34,398 nt of DNA from Candidatus Nitrosopumilus sp. (GTDB lineage: Archaea > Thermoproteota > Nitrososphaeria > Nitrososphaerales > Nitrosopumilaceae), in contig JAOTZM010000005.1 in NCBI GenBank assembly GCA_029861345.1, forward strand, positions 1-34,398, given 5' to 3'. Below are positions 23,473 to 30,983 of the stretch, in pieces (the stretch's first letter is position 1; every line of letters starts with the position of its first letter). The position numbers were made by a program, and so were the translations under genes. The notes beneath the pieces were generated by a model, which worked only from the letters and a program-made list of their open reading frames with translations, searched no databases and was not told the DNA's origin.

Positions 23473-23824
23473 TCACTCAACTTTTTTGTAGGTTTGATGA
23501 AATTCTGTGAATATTGTTTGTGCAATATTTTGCAGATGAATTATTTCACTAAATTGTGTTTTCCCCTTTGAAATTTCTCACATAATAGTCATACATTTGT
23601 TATTTTTGATAGAGTTCGGCTCTTCAGTATCAGCCCATATATTAAAACAACCTTCAAAGTCGAGACAGAATTTTAGGATTATTACCTCCCAATCATCGGA
23701 TGTCTTAGGGATGTCGTGGCTTTGTCCATCTCACTAAATTCAGTTTTTCTGTTCCTTAGTAATAGATTTAGAGTTTCTCTAACTTTTTTTCATCATATCC
23801 ATCTATCAAATCAATTCTATTCAT
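23473..23824 (-). pseudogene. Decayed gene of unknown family, ~117 codons
   Basis: Three minus-strand frames join into one protein-like line. It runs MNRIDLIDGYDEKK, then (after an A7 run) VRETLNLLLRNRKTEFSEMD, then SDDWEVIILKFCLDFEGCFN, then past an in-frame TGA to FSEIIHLQNIAQTIFTEFHQ and a final TGA at 23473. At least two frameshifts and one stop are needed. The protein line is convincing, but no family is recognised. It may be a decayed gene, or an intact one broken by sequence errors at the A7 run. Confidence 0.55.
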
Positions 23825-23919
23825 GACAGTTTTTCTTTGACTGCTATTAAAAATGGATTCATATTTTCAGATATGATAACTTTGAACTAGTTTAACTACA
23901 AAGGTTGTGATTTAAAATC

Positions 23920-24042
23920 ATGCGAAATGATCCATTTTGTCACTGTGGTTCTTGCGGACATGAAAAAGTTGGAGAATGTTACACTAAACAATGTTCTTGT
24001 TGTTTAAGTGATCATCAAGGGGCATTTGGTAAAAATAAATGA
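23920..24042 (+). CDS. Cys/His-rich mini protein, 40 aa
   Basis: The 40 residues include 7 Cys and 3 His (CHCGSCGHEK, then CYTKQCSCC and a His further on), a dense metal-binding array. ATG start, TGA stop. It resembles the small Cys-rich peptides common in thaumarchaeal genomes. Zinc or copper binding is plausible. A TATA-like tttaaaat lies only ~8 nt away and cannot be the promoter, so the promoter is not located. Function unknown. Confidence 0.55.
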   Translation: MRNDPFCHCGSCGHEKVGECYTKQCSCCLSDHQGAFGKNK

Positions 24043-24102
24043 TTACAATTAAAATTAAAAAATCAAAGTAAAAGATTAATTTCTTCAAGAAATAGTTAAT
24101 TC

Positions 24103-24921
24103 ATAACTCAAAAAATTATCATTATAAAGGCAGATGGGAGTAAAGTTTCGTTTAATCCAAACAAGATCATAACAACTTGCATGAGGGCAGGAGCAAGTAA
24201 AGATGCATCTAAGAGAATAATTAAAAAAATTCGTGGCCAGATATATCGAGGAGTGGAAACGCATGATATTTACAAAATGGTCTTATCTGCACTAAGTGAG
24301 GAAAAAGATGGCACAGTACTGAAACAAAGATATCAACTAAAAGATGCGATTATGAAGATAGGCCCTGCAGGTTATATTTTTGAAGACTATGTTGGTGAAA
24401 TTCTAAAGCATTCAGGGTTTAAAATCAAAAACATTAGAGGAAAAGTAAGAGGAGAGTGCACGATTCATGAAATTGATCTGATTGCATTTACTGAAAATCA
24501 AAGAATACTAGTAGAATGCAAATATCACTCTAAACATGGGATTTATACTGGTCTGAAGGAATCCTTGTATACTCATGCACGGTTTTTAGATACTAATTCC
24601 TACTTTGATGAAGAATATCTTGTTTGTAACACCAAAGTTTCTACTCATGCAAAAAAATATGCAAAATGTGTAGGCCAAAATATTCTTTCATGGAGATATC
24701 CACCAAATAACAGCCTAGAAAAAATAATTGAGAAAAACCACCTCTATCCCATTACAATTTTGAATTTAAGTCCAAAGGAGGTTAGAATATTTTTGCATCA
24801 TGGAATTATGTTAGCTAAAAATATCTTAGATTACACCGAATATGAGTTATCTAAAGAAACTGGCATCAACATTAAAAGAATAAAAAATTTTCAAAAATTA
24901 ATTCGCAAGATAATATCCTAA
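24103..24921 (+). CDS. ATP-cone plus Mrr-like nuclease-fold protein, start codon unusual
   Basis: The first ~90 residues are an ATP-cone (KADGSKVSFNPNKIITTCMR and VETHDIYKMVLSALSEE), a nucleotide-sensing domain best known from ribonucleotide reductase. A PD-(D/E)xK domain follows: EIDLIAFTENQRILVECKYH gives the D-x9-E-C-K core. An all-helical C-terminus follows (~200 on). Archaeal proteins of this kind are known, but their job is unclear; restriction or repair is possible. The domain begins before the first ATG (24181). The frame opens after TAA 24097-24099 and reads ATA-ACT-CAA, which would be MTQKIIIIK if ATA starts it. Either ATA is used, or an ATG was lost. Confidence 0.75.
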   Translation: MTQKIIIIKADGSKVSFNPNKIITTCMRAGASKDASKRIIKKIRGQIYRGVETHDIYKMVLSALSEEKDGTVLKQRYQLKDAIMKIGPAGYIFEDYVGEILKHSGFKIKNIRGKVRGECTIHEIDLIAFTENQRILVECKYHSKHGIYTGLKESLYTHARFLDTNSYFDEEYLVCNTKVSTHAKKYAKCVGQNILSWRYPPNNSLEKIIEKNHLYPITILNLSPKEVRIFLHHGIMLAKNILDYTEYELSKETGINIKRIKNFQKLIRKIIS

Positions 24922-25223
24922 AATTAATTTTTGAGTCTATTGATTAATCAGTCCATCAGCAGACTAAGTTTAAGATCATGATTGTGCATGAAATTTTCAG
25001 ATAGAGAGATAAATGAAAAAACTGAAGTATGTAAATTTTCAATCAAACATATTTTGTTATATAGATTATGATTACAAATTTTTTAGTTCCTTTTCATGAT
25101 AATTGAATTTCTAATTTCAATTGCATTATGTTGACTAATTTTATTCCTAAAAAAATTAGGTGCGTCTAATTAGACTCGACTAATTTTCATATTGTTTAAT
25201 AGAATTAAAAATTATTACAAATC
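24922..25223. other. Intergenic region, ~300 nt
   Basis: AT-rich. A 28-codon ATG frame at about 25013 has no support from composition. The clear element is the palindrome at 25156-25183, just before the TATA of the 25224 gene. Confidence 0.5.
25156..25183. promoter_or_regulatory. 28-nt imperfect palindrome, candidate operator
   Basis: The core GTCTAATTAGAC is a perfect 12-base palindrome, and its flanks TTAG/CTAA also pair across the same centre, giving ~28 nt of near-symmetry. It lies 40-68 nt before the 25224 start and just upstream of a TATA-like gtttaatag (25194-25201). It is a natural binding site for a dimeric regulator. No cognate regulator gene is adjacent. Confidence 0.5.
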
Positions 25224-25508
25224 ATGAATCCATGGAATAAATTTTGGAATTGGTATGAAAATAAAATCCTAGGAAGTATAATCATCATTGCAATTATTCA
25301 ATTTATTCAAGTTCCACATATGGTGTGGAATGCAGATATAATGTTAGAGGCAGGAATTGTATCCAGAATACATCCAGTTCTTGATTGGTTCTTGTATGGA
25401 GTAGATTTGATTGAAATCATTTCAATTGTTAATGTTGGGATGATAATGTTTAGTCTAATTAAGAAAAGACGAGCTGGAAAAAAACAAGTTTCTGCTGATA
25501 TGACATAA
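25224..25508 (+). CDS. Small two-helix membrane protein, 94 aa
   Basis: Two hydrophobic helices (KILGSIIIIAIIQFIQV and LIEIISIVNVGMIMFSLI) with an aromatic N-terminus (NPWNKFWNWYENK), and a basic end (KKRRAGKK), which would sit in the cytoplasm. No catalytic motif. It stands alone with its own promoter and a palindrome just upstream. It could be a stress or transport accessory protein; I do not recognise the family. Confidence 0.6.
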   Translation: MNPWNKFWNWYENKILGSIIIIAIIQFIQVPHMVWNADIMLEAGIVSRIHPVLDWFLYGVDLIEIISIVNVGMIMFSLIKKRRAGKKQVSADMT

Positions 25509-25509
25509 T

Positions 25510-25712
25510 CTAATCCTTTGCTTTCCAAATAACGCGTTATGGAAATGGGATTTCTATTCCAGGCTTGTCTAAAGCATTTTTTATGTAGCAGGTAGGATCG
25601 GTTGAGCTTTGCTCCAATCATCTCTTGGGCCATACCAATACTGGGATACACTCGAATCACCAAGTTCTTCTACTCTAAATTCAGGTTCAGAAACTCGAAG
25701 AACAAAAGACAT
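25510..25712 (-). pseudogene. Remnant of an MscS-type mechanosensitive channel, C-terminus
   Basis: The minus strand reads FRVEELGDSSV then WYGPRDDWSKAQ. After a frame change it reads IKNALDKPGIEIPFP-stop-RVIWKAKD, the C-terminal signature of MscS proteins (...GIEIPFPQR...). The stop (TAA) replaces a Gln codon. The pore helices are absent, so only about the last 65 codons remain. It lies directly downstream of nreA on the same strand. It is a non-functional relic of a channel gene. Confidence 0.72.
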
Positions 25713-25729
25713 CATATGTTGTTAAAACT

Positions 25730-26887
25730 CTAAAAGAAATCGGACATTGTTTTTTGTCGCATTAAATTTAAGATGTTTCCATGTGAGAGCCATTCAGATT
25801 TGCTAATACTCATTTTGTTTGATGCCATAAGCAAAGCATGTTCCAAATTATCTGCTAACATTGGATTCTGCTTCATAGCCTCACGAATTCCTTCACGGAC
25901 CTGCCATACGCCTACAGGAATTGCATATTCAGGCATAATTTCCCGTAAAATGATGACTCCTGCCTGAATTTTCTTTTTCTGCAAGTATTCCACAACCCCC
26001 AATTTGGCTGCAAAATAAGCACCGGCTATTGCAGGAGGATGATCAATTCCGCGTGCATCTTCGTTATCAGAACCAAATCCCAATATCCCATTAGAATACC
26101 AAGCCTCGATCATTTCGTAGATCCACCTATGTGGAAACAAAACAACCGAGAAAACATTTCCTAAATGCTTATAGGAAAATACAGTACATGAATCAATCAA
26201 ACTATAATCTAAAATCTCATCAGTAATAGATTTAGAAATAATGTCATCAGTAGCTGTAATGCTCCATCTAGTGGGAACTAATTTTCTTTTTTGTCCTAAC
26301 ATTCCAATACTAAGACATTTTTGAATTTTTGAAATTTCAATTCCAGAATTATACAAATTTAAAACTGCATCTTGTGCTTTCAAGTCCTTATCATAAAATA
26401 TCTTTTCAATTGATTTTACAGAAGCAGTTCCAGAAAATTTTGCAGATTTTATCTCTCCAATTGGACCAAATGGTGCACTTTCACCATCAAGGGAAACATT
26501 TGTAGATGTTGCTTTATCAAATATCAAATCAGAATCAATAGGTTTTGAAGACATTGTAACTTCTTGAAGATTTTCAATGTAGCATCCATCTGTTTGATCA
26601 ATGGGGATTTTTTGTATGCCACGAACCAAATTTAGTCTAAAATTCACAATTTCCTCTAAAGATTTTCCTTTCCATTTTTCAGGAGTATCAAGTAGACTTG
26701 TGTCACCATGAATTGGTGGAACCATTGGACCAACAAAGACTTTAGGATAATTGTAAGAGCCCACAAAGACTGACGGAGGAGAAGTGCCACTAATTGAATC
26801 AGAAGAAAATAGATGTCCATATTTTGAGAGAGATTCATGCCATTTTGCCAATATGGATCTACGAATATCTTCAGAATCAGATGACAT
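25730..26887 (-). CDS. nreA: DNA repair protein NreA family
   Basis: The 385-residue Nre protein is recognised by GSYNYPKVFVGPMVPP near the N-terminus, ATDDIISK, FPHRWIYEMIEAW and MPEYAIPVGVWQVREG. It ends in QKTMSDFF, a PCNA-interacting (PIP) box of the form Q-x2-M-x2-FF. Haloferax NreA acts in DNA repair and contacts PCNA. The N-terminal C4 zinc finger of some homologues is missing. A TATA-like attaatagg (minus) lies ~26 nt before the ATG. It is divergent from the btuF-like gene. Strong assignment. Confidence 0.9.
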   Translation of the reverse strand: MSSDSEDIRRSILAKWHESLSKYGHLFSSDSISGTSPPSVFVGSYNYPKVFVGPMVPPIHGDTSLLDTPEKWKGKSLEEIVNFRLNLVRGIQKIPIDQTDGCYIENLQEVTMSSKPIDSDLIFDKATSTNVSLDGESAPFGPIGEIKSAKFSGTASVKSIEKIFYDKDLKAQDAVLNLYNSGIEISKIQKCLSIGMLGQKRKLVPTRWSITATDDIISKSITDEILDYSLIDSCTVFSYKHLGNVFSVVLFPHRWIYEMIEAWYSNGILGFGSDNEDARGIDHPPAIAGAYFAAKLGVVEYLQKKKIQAGVIILREIMPEYAIPVGVWQVREGIREAMKQNPMLADNLEHALLMASNKMSISKSEWLSHGNILNLMRQKTMSDFF

Positions 26888-26986
26888 TGTAATTTATGCC
26901 TAAATTGAGCCTATTAATCTGCCTAGTTAGGAAAATTGACATTTTGTAAACAGATGATGTTTAAGTAATAACTTCCAAAAAAGTTT

Positions 26987-27911
26987 ATGACAATAAAGAG
27001 AATTGTCTCTTTTTTGCCTAGTGCTACTGAATTACTATATGAATTAGGAGTACAGGATAAACTCTACGGAGTAACACATGAATGCAAATATCCACCAAAT
27101 GCAACTTCAAAACCACAAGTTATTGATTCTGTAATACATTCAGATGGGTTAACCAGTAAGGAAATAGATACAATGACTTGTCAGTTATTAAATGACGGAA
27201 AAGATATTTTCGTATTAAATGAGAAGAATCTAAAAGATGCCAATCCTGATCTAATTATATCACAAGAAACTTGTGAAGTATGTGCAGCACATACTAATCA
27301 AGTCAATAAAGCATTAAAAGTTCTTCAAAAAAAACCAATTCTGCATTCTATGAATCCTCATAATCTAGATGAAATCATAAATTCAGTTAAGGAATTAGGT
27401 AGAATTTTAGAAAAAGAAAGCAATGTAAAAAAAAATAACAGATGCGCTTGAAAAAAGAATTCAAAATGTAAAAAAAATTCCATGTGATGAAAGTCCCAAG
27501 GTTCTTGCCATTGAATGGATTGAACCATTCTTTACAGCAGGCCATTGGATTCCTGAAATGATACAAATTGCAGGAGGAATCAACATGATAAGTAAAATTG
27601 GAGAGCATTCAAGACGTTTAGATTTCCAAGAAATAATTGAAGATGAGCCAGACATAATTATCATGATGCCGTGTGGCTTCGATACCAAACGTACTATTTT
27701 TGAATATAATAACATACTAAAAGAAAATCAAAAATGGAATTCTCTAAAGGCAGTAAAAAATAATCAGATTTTTGCAGTAGATGCAAATTCATTTTTTAGT
27801 AAACCTAACATAAGAACTATAGACGGATTAGAAATACTTGCCAAAATCATCCAACCAGATAAATTTGAAACTCTAAAGGTTGCAGAAGGATCATTTTCGC
27901 ATATAAAATGA
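26987..27911 (+). pseudogene. BtuF-like cobalamin-binding protein, single-base frameshift in A9
   Basis: The frame starts RIVSFLPSATELLYELG, the start of a BtuF/COG0614-type binding fold, then ISQETCEVCAAH. It breaks in a run of nine A (27427-27435). In the next frame it continues ITDALEKRIQNVKK, then IEWIEPFFTAGHWIPEMI, MPCGFDTKRT and KNNQIFAVDANSFF. With eight A the two join into an ~307-residue normal-length protein, so one extra A disrupts it. No signal peptide, which is usual for archaeal cytosolic members. It may be a sequence error, slippery expression, or a recent pseudogene. Confidence 0.8.
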
Positions 27912-28114
27912 AAAGAAATACAGGCTCAATTATGAGAAGAGAATCCCAAATGATAAAACTAGTGTAATAAAAATTATTTTTAATTGAGGATATTAAGTTA
28001 ACAAAGATTTCAAAACTTTGTAGAATGGTTAATTTTAAAAATTAGCACTAGCAGAAAAAATGGCAGTTCTTTAAATAATCTCAGCCACGAATTTCTACAT
28101 GTTACAAGAATGGA

Positions 28115-28123
28115 TTATAAAAA
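28115..28123 (+). promoter_or_regulatory. TATA element deciding the start of the 28142 gene
   Basis: The element ttataaaaa is centred 24 nt before ATG 28142 but only ~9 nt before TTG 28127, so it favours the ATG. A GGAGAGGAA purine run lies between and could also act as a ribosome site. Confidence 0.4.
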
Positions 28124-28141
28124 AAATTGGAGAGGAACCTG

Positions 28142-28327
28142 ATGGGTAGGACATGCAGGGGAATTTGTGAAATGCATAAAGCAGAACCAGCTTCGAATAA
28201 AATAAGATATGAAATTGGACAGAAAAGATGCACATTCTGTGGAATATTTTTATCAGTAGATAATTCTAGATGTATTTGCTGTAAAGCAGTTTTAAGAACA
28301 AAACCAAGAGGCAAAAAGAAAGAGTAG
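28142..28327 (+). CDS. Small zinc-ribbon protein, 61 aa
   Basis: Begins GRTCRGICEMHKAEP, a thaumarchaeal motif, then KRCTFCGIFL and SRCICCKAVLRTKPRGKKKE: two C-x2-C knuckles plus the N-terminal C-x3-C. The very basic end suggests nucleic acid or ribosome contact. I chose ATG 28142 from the TATA position; TTG 28127 gives 66 residues. Its stop directly abuts the stop of the GTPase gene on the other strand. Such proteins are conserved across this group, but the role is unknown. Confidence 0.7.
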   Translation: MGRTCRGICEMHKAEPASNKIRYEIGQKRCTFCGIFLSVDNSRCICCKAVLRTKPRGKKKE

Positions 28328-29539
28328 TTATTTTTTTGCAGCACTAACTAGAGAAACAACATCTCTATCTCTTAATTGATAATCAACTGGAAGTCTCAAA
28401 TTATATCGTAAATCTTTTCCATAAAGAAGGCCTTTTGTCAAATCAGAATGGATCTCTCTTGCAAGATCATTTATTGTGGCCCCATCTTTTAGCAGAATCA
28501 AATCAGGCAATACCCTCCCCTTGCTATCAGCGAGGTTTTTCTCATCTGCGACAGGGTAAATAGAATTCATCTTAAGAAGCTTGAAAACTGCAACATTAAT
28601 TGCAAATTGCACACCAGTTCTCATGTATTCACCCATAATTCCTTTTTTGATTAAATTTAGAGCATTGATTTGCTTTTCATTTAATTTATCAGATTTAATA
28701 ATTTCAAATTGTTCAGAGCCAGGAGAATATTTTATCAATCCCTTTTGTTCTGCTCGCCTGAGACTAAATTCACTGTCACCACTTACAGGAATGACTATAG
28801 TATCATTATAGCGTTCTCTTAGACGGTCAAAGTTTTTGTCAGCACCTTCAACATCAATTTTGTTTGCTACGATCAGAGTTGGTTTTGAAATCTTTCGCAG
28901 GTGCGATGAAAATTTTTTACTATCTAGCATATCAAAATTATCAAAATCTTTTTCCACAAGTCCAGTTGCAAGAAGTGTTTCTTTCACATGATTTTTGTTT
29001 ACACCAATACCACGATAAAGATTAGTAATGACATCTAAAATATCAGAACCTGTCTGGATAAGTTTTGATACTTTTTCTCGATTGCCTTCTAAAATTTTTT
29101 GATACCACATGATTAATTCCTCCTCAATATCTGCAAAATCAGAAATAGGATCACCTGTTCCAACTTCAGTAATTTTTCCTGTTGAGTCAATTCCGCCAGA
29201 AGCATCAACCACATGAAGTAGCGCATCAGATTGTGCCGCAATAGAGAGGAATTGATTTCCTAATCCTTTTCCTTTCCATGCATCTTTGATAAGGCCAGGC
29301 AAATCAATCAGTTCTATTGGAATGTATCGCCATCCATCGACACATTTTGAGTTATTTGGATTATCTTGAATTTTAAATTCTGGATGAACACAAAGAGTAA
29401 TTGCATGCGTTATTCCAGACACTGGTGCTTTAGTAGTAAATGGATAGGATGAAATTTCCTCAGAAGATAGAGTAGAAGAATTAAAGAAAGTTGTCTTTCC
29501 AGTATTTGTTTTACCAATTAAACCAAGCTTGATAGGCAT
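28328..29539 (-). CDS. YchF/Obg-type GTP/ATP-binding protein with TGS domain
   Basis: The 403-residue protein starts with G1 GKTNTGKTT (9-17), G3 region LIDLPGLIKDA and base-contact NKID (IVANKIDVEG). A family-typical C-terminal TGS domain follows (ILLKDGATINDLAREIHSDL). Archaeal members are related to bacterial YchF/Obg and are linked to translation or ribosome function; archaeal/eukaryotic members belong to the Obg-HflX-like group. A TATA-like ataaatatt (minus) lies 24 nt before the ATG. It lies downstream of the hypothetical gene at 29574 on the same strand. Confident as a GTPase; the exact role is inferred. Confidence 0.9.
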   Translation of the reverse strand: MPIKLGLIGKTNTGKTTFFNSSTLSSEEISSYPFTTKAPVSGITHAITLCVHPEFKIQDNPNNSKCVDGWRYIPIELIDLPGLIKDAWKGKGLGNQFLSIAAQSDALLHVVDASGGIDSTGKITEVGTGDPISDFADIEEELIMWYQKILEGNREKVSKLIQTGSDILDVITNLYRGIGVNKNHVKETLLATGLVEKDFDNFDMLDSKKFSSHLRKISKPTLIVANKIDVEGADKNFDRLRERYNDTIVIPVSGDSEFSLRRAEQKGLIKYSPGSEQFEIIKSDKLNEKQINALNLIKKGIMGEYMRTGVQFAINVAVFKLLKMNSIYPVADEKNLADSKGRVLPDLILLKDGATINDLAREIHSDLTKGLLYGKDLRYNLRLPVDYQLRDRDVVSLVSAAKK

Positions 29540-29573
29540 AAAATAATTACTAGTTGAGAATATTTATCTCTGC

Positions 29574-29939
29574 CTAGGAACTAGAAGGATTTTTATTTTT
29601 AATTTTTTCAAGTGACTCATTAAGTTTTTTGAGAGCCCAATCAATGTCAGACAAGTCTTCAGCAGATAGACAGTCTCTCCATTTTTCTAAAACACTACTT
29701 GCAATTTCAGAACAATTGTAAAGTAAATTCCAATAAGGATGATGCTCAGCTGTTGTGTATGCAAGTTCTGTTACGTCACTAAGACCATTTTTTGCCCTTG
29801 CCAGAGACGTAATTTTTTCACCAAAGACTTTGACAATATCATTTTCAAGGTCCTTTTCAATTTTTAAAGGAGTGTTTTGTTGTTCATGTTTTTTTGCCAG
29901 ATCAAGTAATTCATGATAAAAATTTTCAAAGTTTGTCAT
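29574..29939 (-). CDS. Hypothetical helical protein, 121 aa
   Basis: Mostly helical and charged (LLDLAKKHEQQ, then DIDWALKKLNESLEKIKN). No metal motif, TM or signal. The gene lies one base after the CoA-binding protein stop on the same strand and precedes the GTPase by 34 nt, so it is probably operonic. No homologue is recognised; it could be a small regulatory partner. Confidence 0.55.
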   Translation of the reverse strand: MTNFENFYHELLDLAKKHEQQNTPLKIEKDLENDIVKVFGEKITSLARAKNGLSDVTELAYTTAEHHPYWNLLYNCSEIASSVLEKWRDCLSAEDLSDIDWALKKLNESLEKIKNKNPSSS

Positions 29940-29940
29940 G

Positions 29941-30351
29941 TTAACACAGTCTCTGATGCTCTGCTAACATACATCTGTTGAAAACAACTTTGATTCCTTC
30001 TTTTCTTGCTAATTCTTCAGCTTCAGAATTATGGATTCCCTCTTGCAACCAGATCACTTTGGGTTTTTTCTTTATGGCCTCTTTTACAAATGGTAAAACC
30101 TGATCCGAAGGTCTGAATATATCTACGATTTCAACATTTTCATCTATTTCTGAAATAGAATCATAGCATTTTTTACCTAAAATCTCATCAGATGATGGAT
30201 TTACAGGTGTAATATCATATCCATTATCAGCCAGATATTTGGGTACAAAGTGAGCTGCTTTAAAGGAACTTTTTGATATTCCTATAACAGCTACTTTTTT
30301 GAGAGAGAGAATATCACGAATTTGTTCATCAGTGTGATCATCTTGTTTCAT
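29941..30351 (-). CDS. CoA-binding protein (YccU-like), 136 aa
   Basis: CoA-binding Rossmann domain: KKVAVIGISKSSFKAAHFV, then LADNGYDITPVNPSSDEILG and VIWLQEGIHNSEAEELARKE, with a C-terminal CMLAEHQRL. Stand-alone forms bind CoA derivatives; the role is unclear. A longer frame starts at 30399, but a TATA-like element (minus, ~30376) lies 25 nt before ATG 30349-30351, supporting the shorter start. Operonic with the two genes downstream. Assignment to the family is firm. Confidence 0.85.
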   Translation of the reverse strand: MKQDDHTDEQIRDILSLKKVAVIGISKSSFKAAHFVPKYLADNGYDITPVNPSSDEILGKKCYDSISEIDENVEIVDIFRPSDQVLPFVKEAIKKKPKVIWLQEGIHNSEAEELARKEGIKVVFNRCMLAEHQRLC

Positions 30352-30437
30352 GATTAATGTGCAAACATGCAGAATATAATTTTTGAAGAAGGGTAACAAA
30401 ACAAAGAATTTTTTAGTCCTAATAAAACGAAGAATTC

Positions 30438-30947
30438 ATGGATCCAGAGCCAAAAGATATCATCGTTCTTGGAGCAATAAAACATGGAACCAACAAATTT
30501 GATAAAATTCAAAAAACCACACAGATTGAGCCTGAAGAACTTGATTCAATTTTAAAGCAACTAGAAGATAGAGAGTTAATTCAAGTAGAAGAAAAGAAAG
30601 GATGGCTAGGAAAGAAAATCGAAATCACAGTTACCGATAAAGGCTCAAAAGAAGTAGATGAGCAAGTTCATGAATTGCAAACAAAATGGAATCAGATGTC
30701 AGCATCATACAAAACAGGTGATAAAGAGAAGCTGAAACAATACATGGATGATAACAGATCATTTTTCCCAATGATGATGTTCTTTGGAGTAATGGATATG
30801 ATGATGTTCTCAATGATGTTCAGTATGATGGGAATGGCGATGTCAGATTATGTTCCACCAGAAAATATGCCAGAAGGAGGAGATGCAGGTATTGATGACA
30901 GCAGTGGTATGGATGACGGAGGATTTGATTTTGATGTTGGGTTCTAG
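30438..30947 (+). CDS. Winged-helix protein with Met-rich hydrophobic segment, 169 aa
   Basis: Residues 1-75 form a winged helix (EPKDIIVLGAIKHGTNKF, then EELDSILKQLEDRELIQVEE). Residues 112-135 hold 13 Met in 24, with Phe and Gly between (PMMMFFGVMDMMMFSMMFSM). The tail is acidic and Gly-rich. The Met-rich helix could sit in a membrane, self-associate or bind Cu(I), which matters in copper-dependent ammonia oxidisers. It is a candidate regulator with an unusual tail. A TATA-like taataaaac is ~15-20 nt upstream. BirA follows after 36 nt. Confidence 0.6.
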   Translation: MDPEPKDIIVLGAIKHGTNKFDKIQKTTQIEPEELDSILKQLEDRELIQVEEKKGWLGKKIEITVTDKGSKEVDEQVHELQTKWNQMSASYKTGDKEKLKQYMDDNRSFFPMMMFFGVMDMMMFSMMFSMMGMAMSDYVPPENMPEGGDAGIDDSSGMDDGGFDFDVGF

Positions 30948-30950
30948 TGT

Positions 30951-30960
30951 ATATTTTATA
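30951..30960 (+). promoter_or_regulatory. TATA element of birA
   Basis: The element atattttata is centred 27 nt before the TTG at 30984. It makes birA a leaderless TTG-start message and fixes the start. Confidence 0.45.
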
Positions 30961-30983
30961 CTCCAAATAAAAACAGACCATAA

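Noticed and set aside
25307-25663. Minus-strand 118-codon frame spanning the two-TM gene and the MscS relic
   Set aside because: Its right part covers the relic in the wrong frame; the left part is antisense to the two-TM gene.
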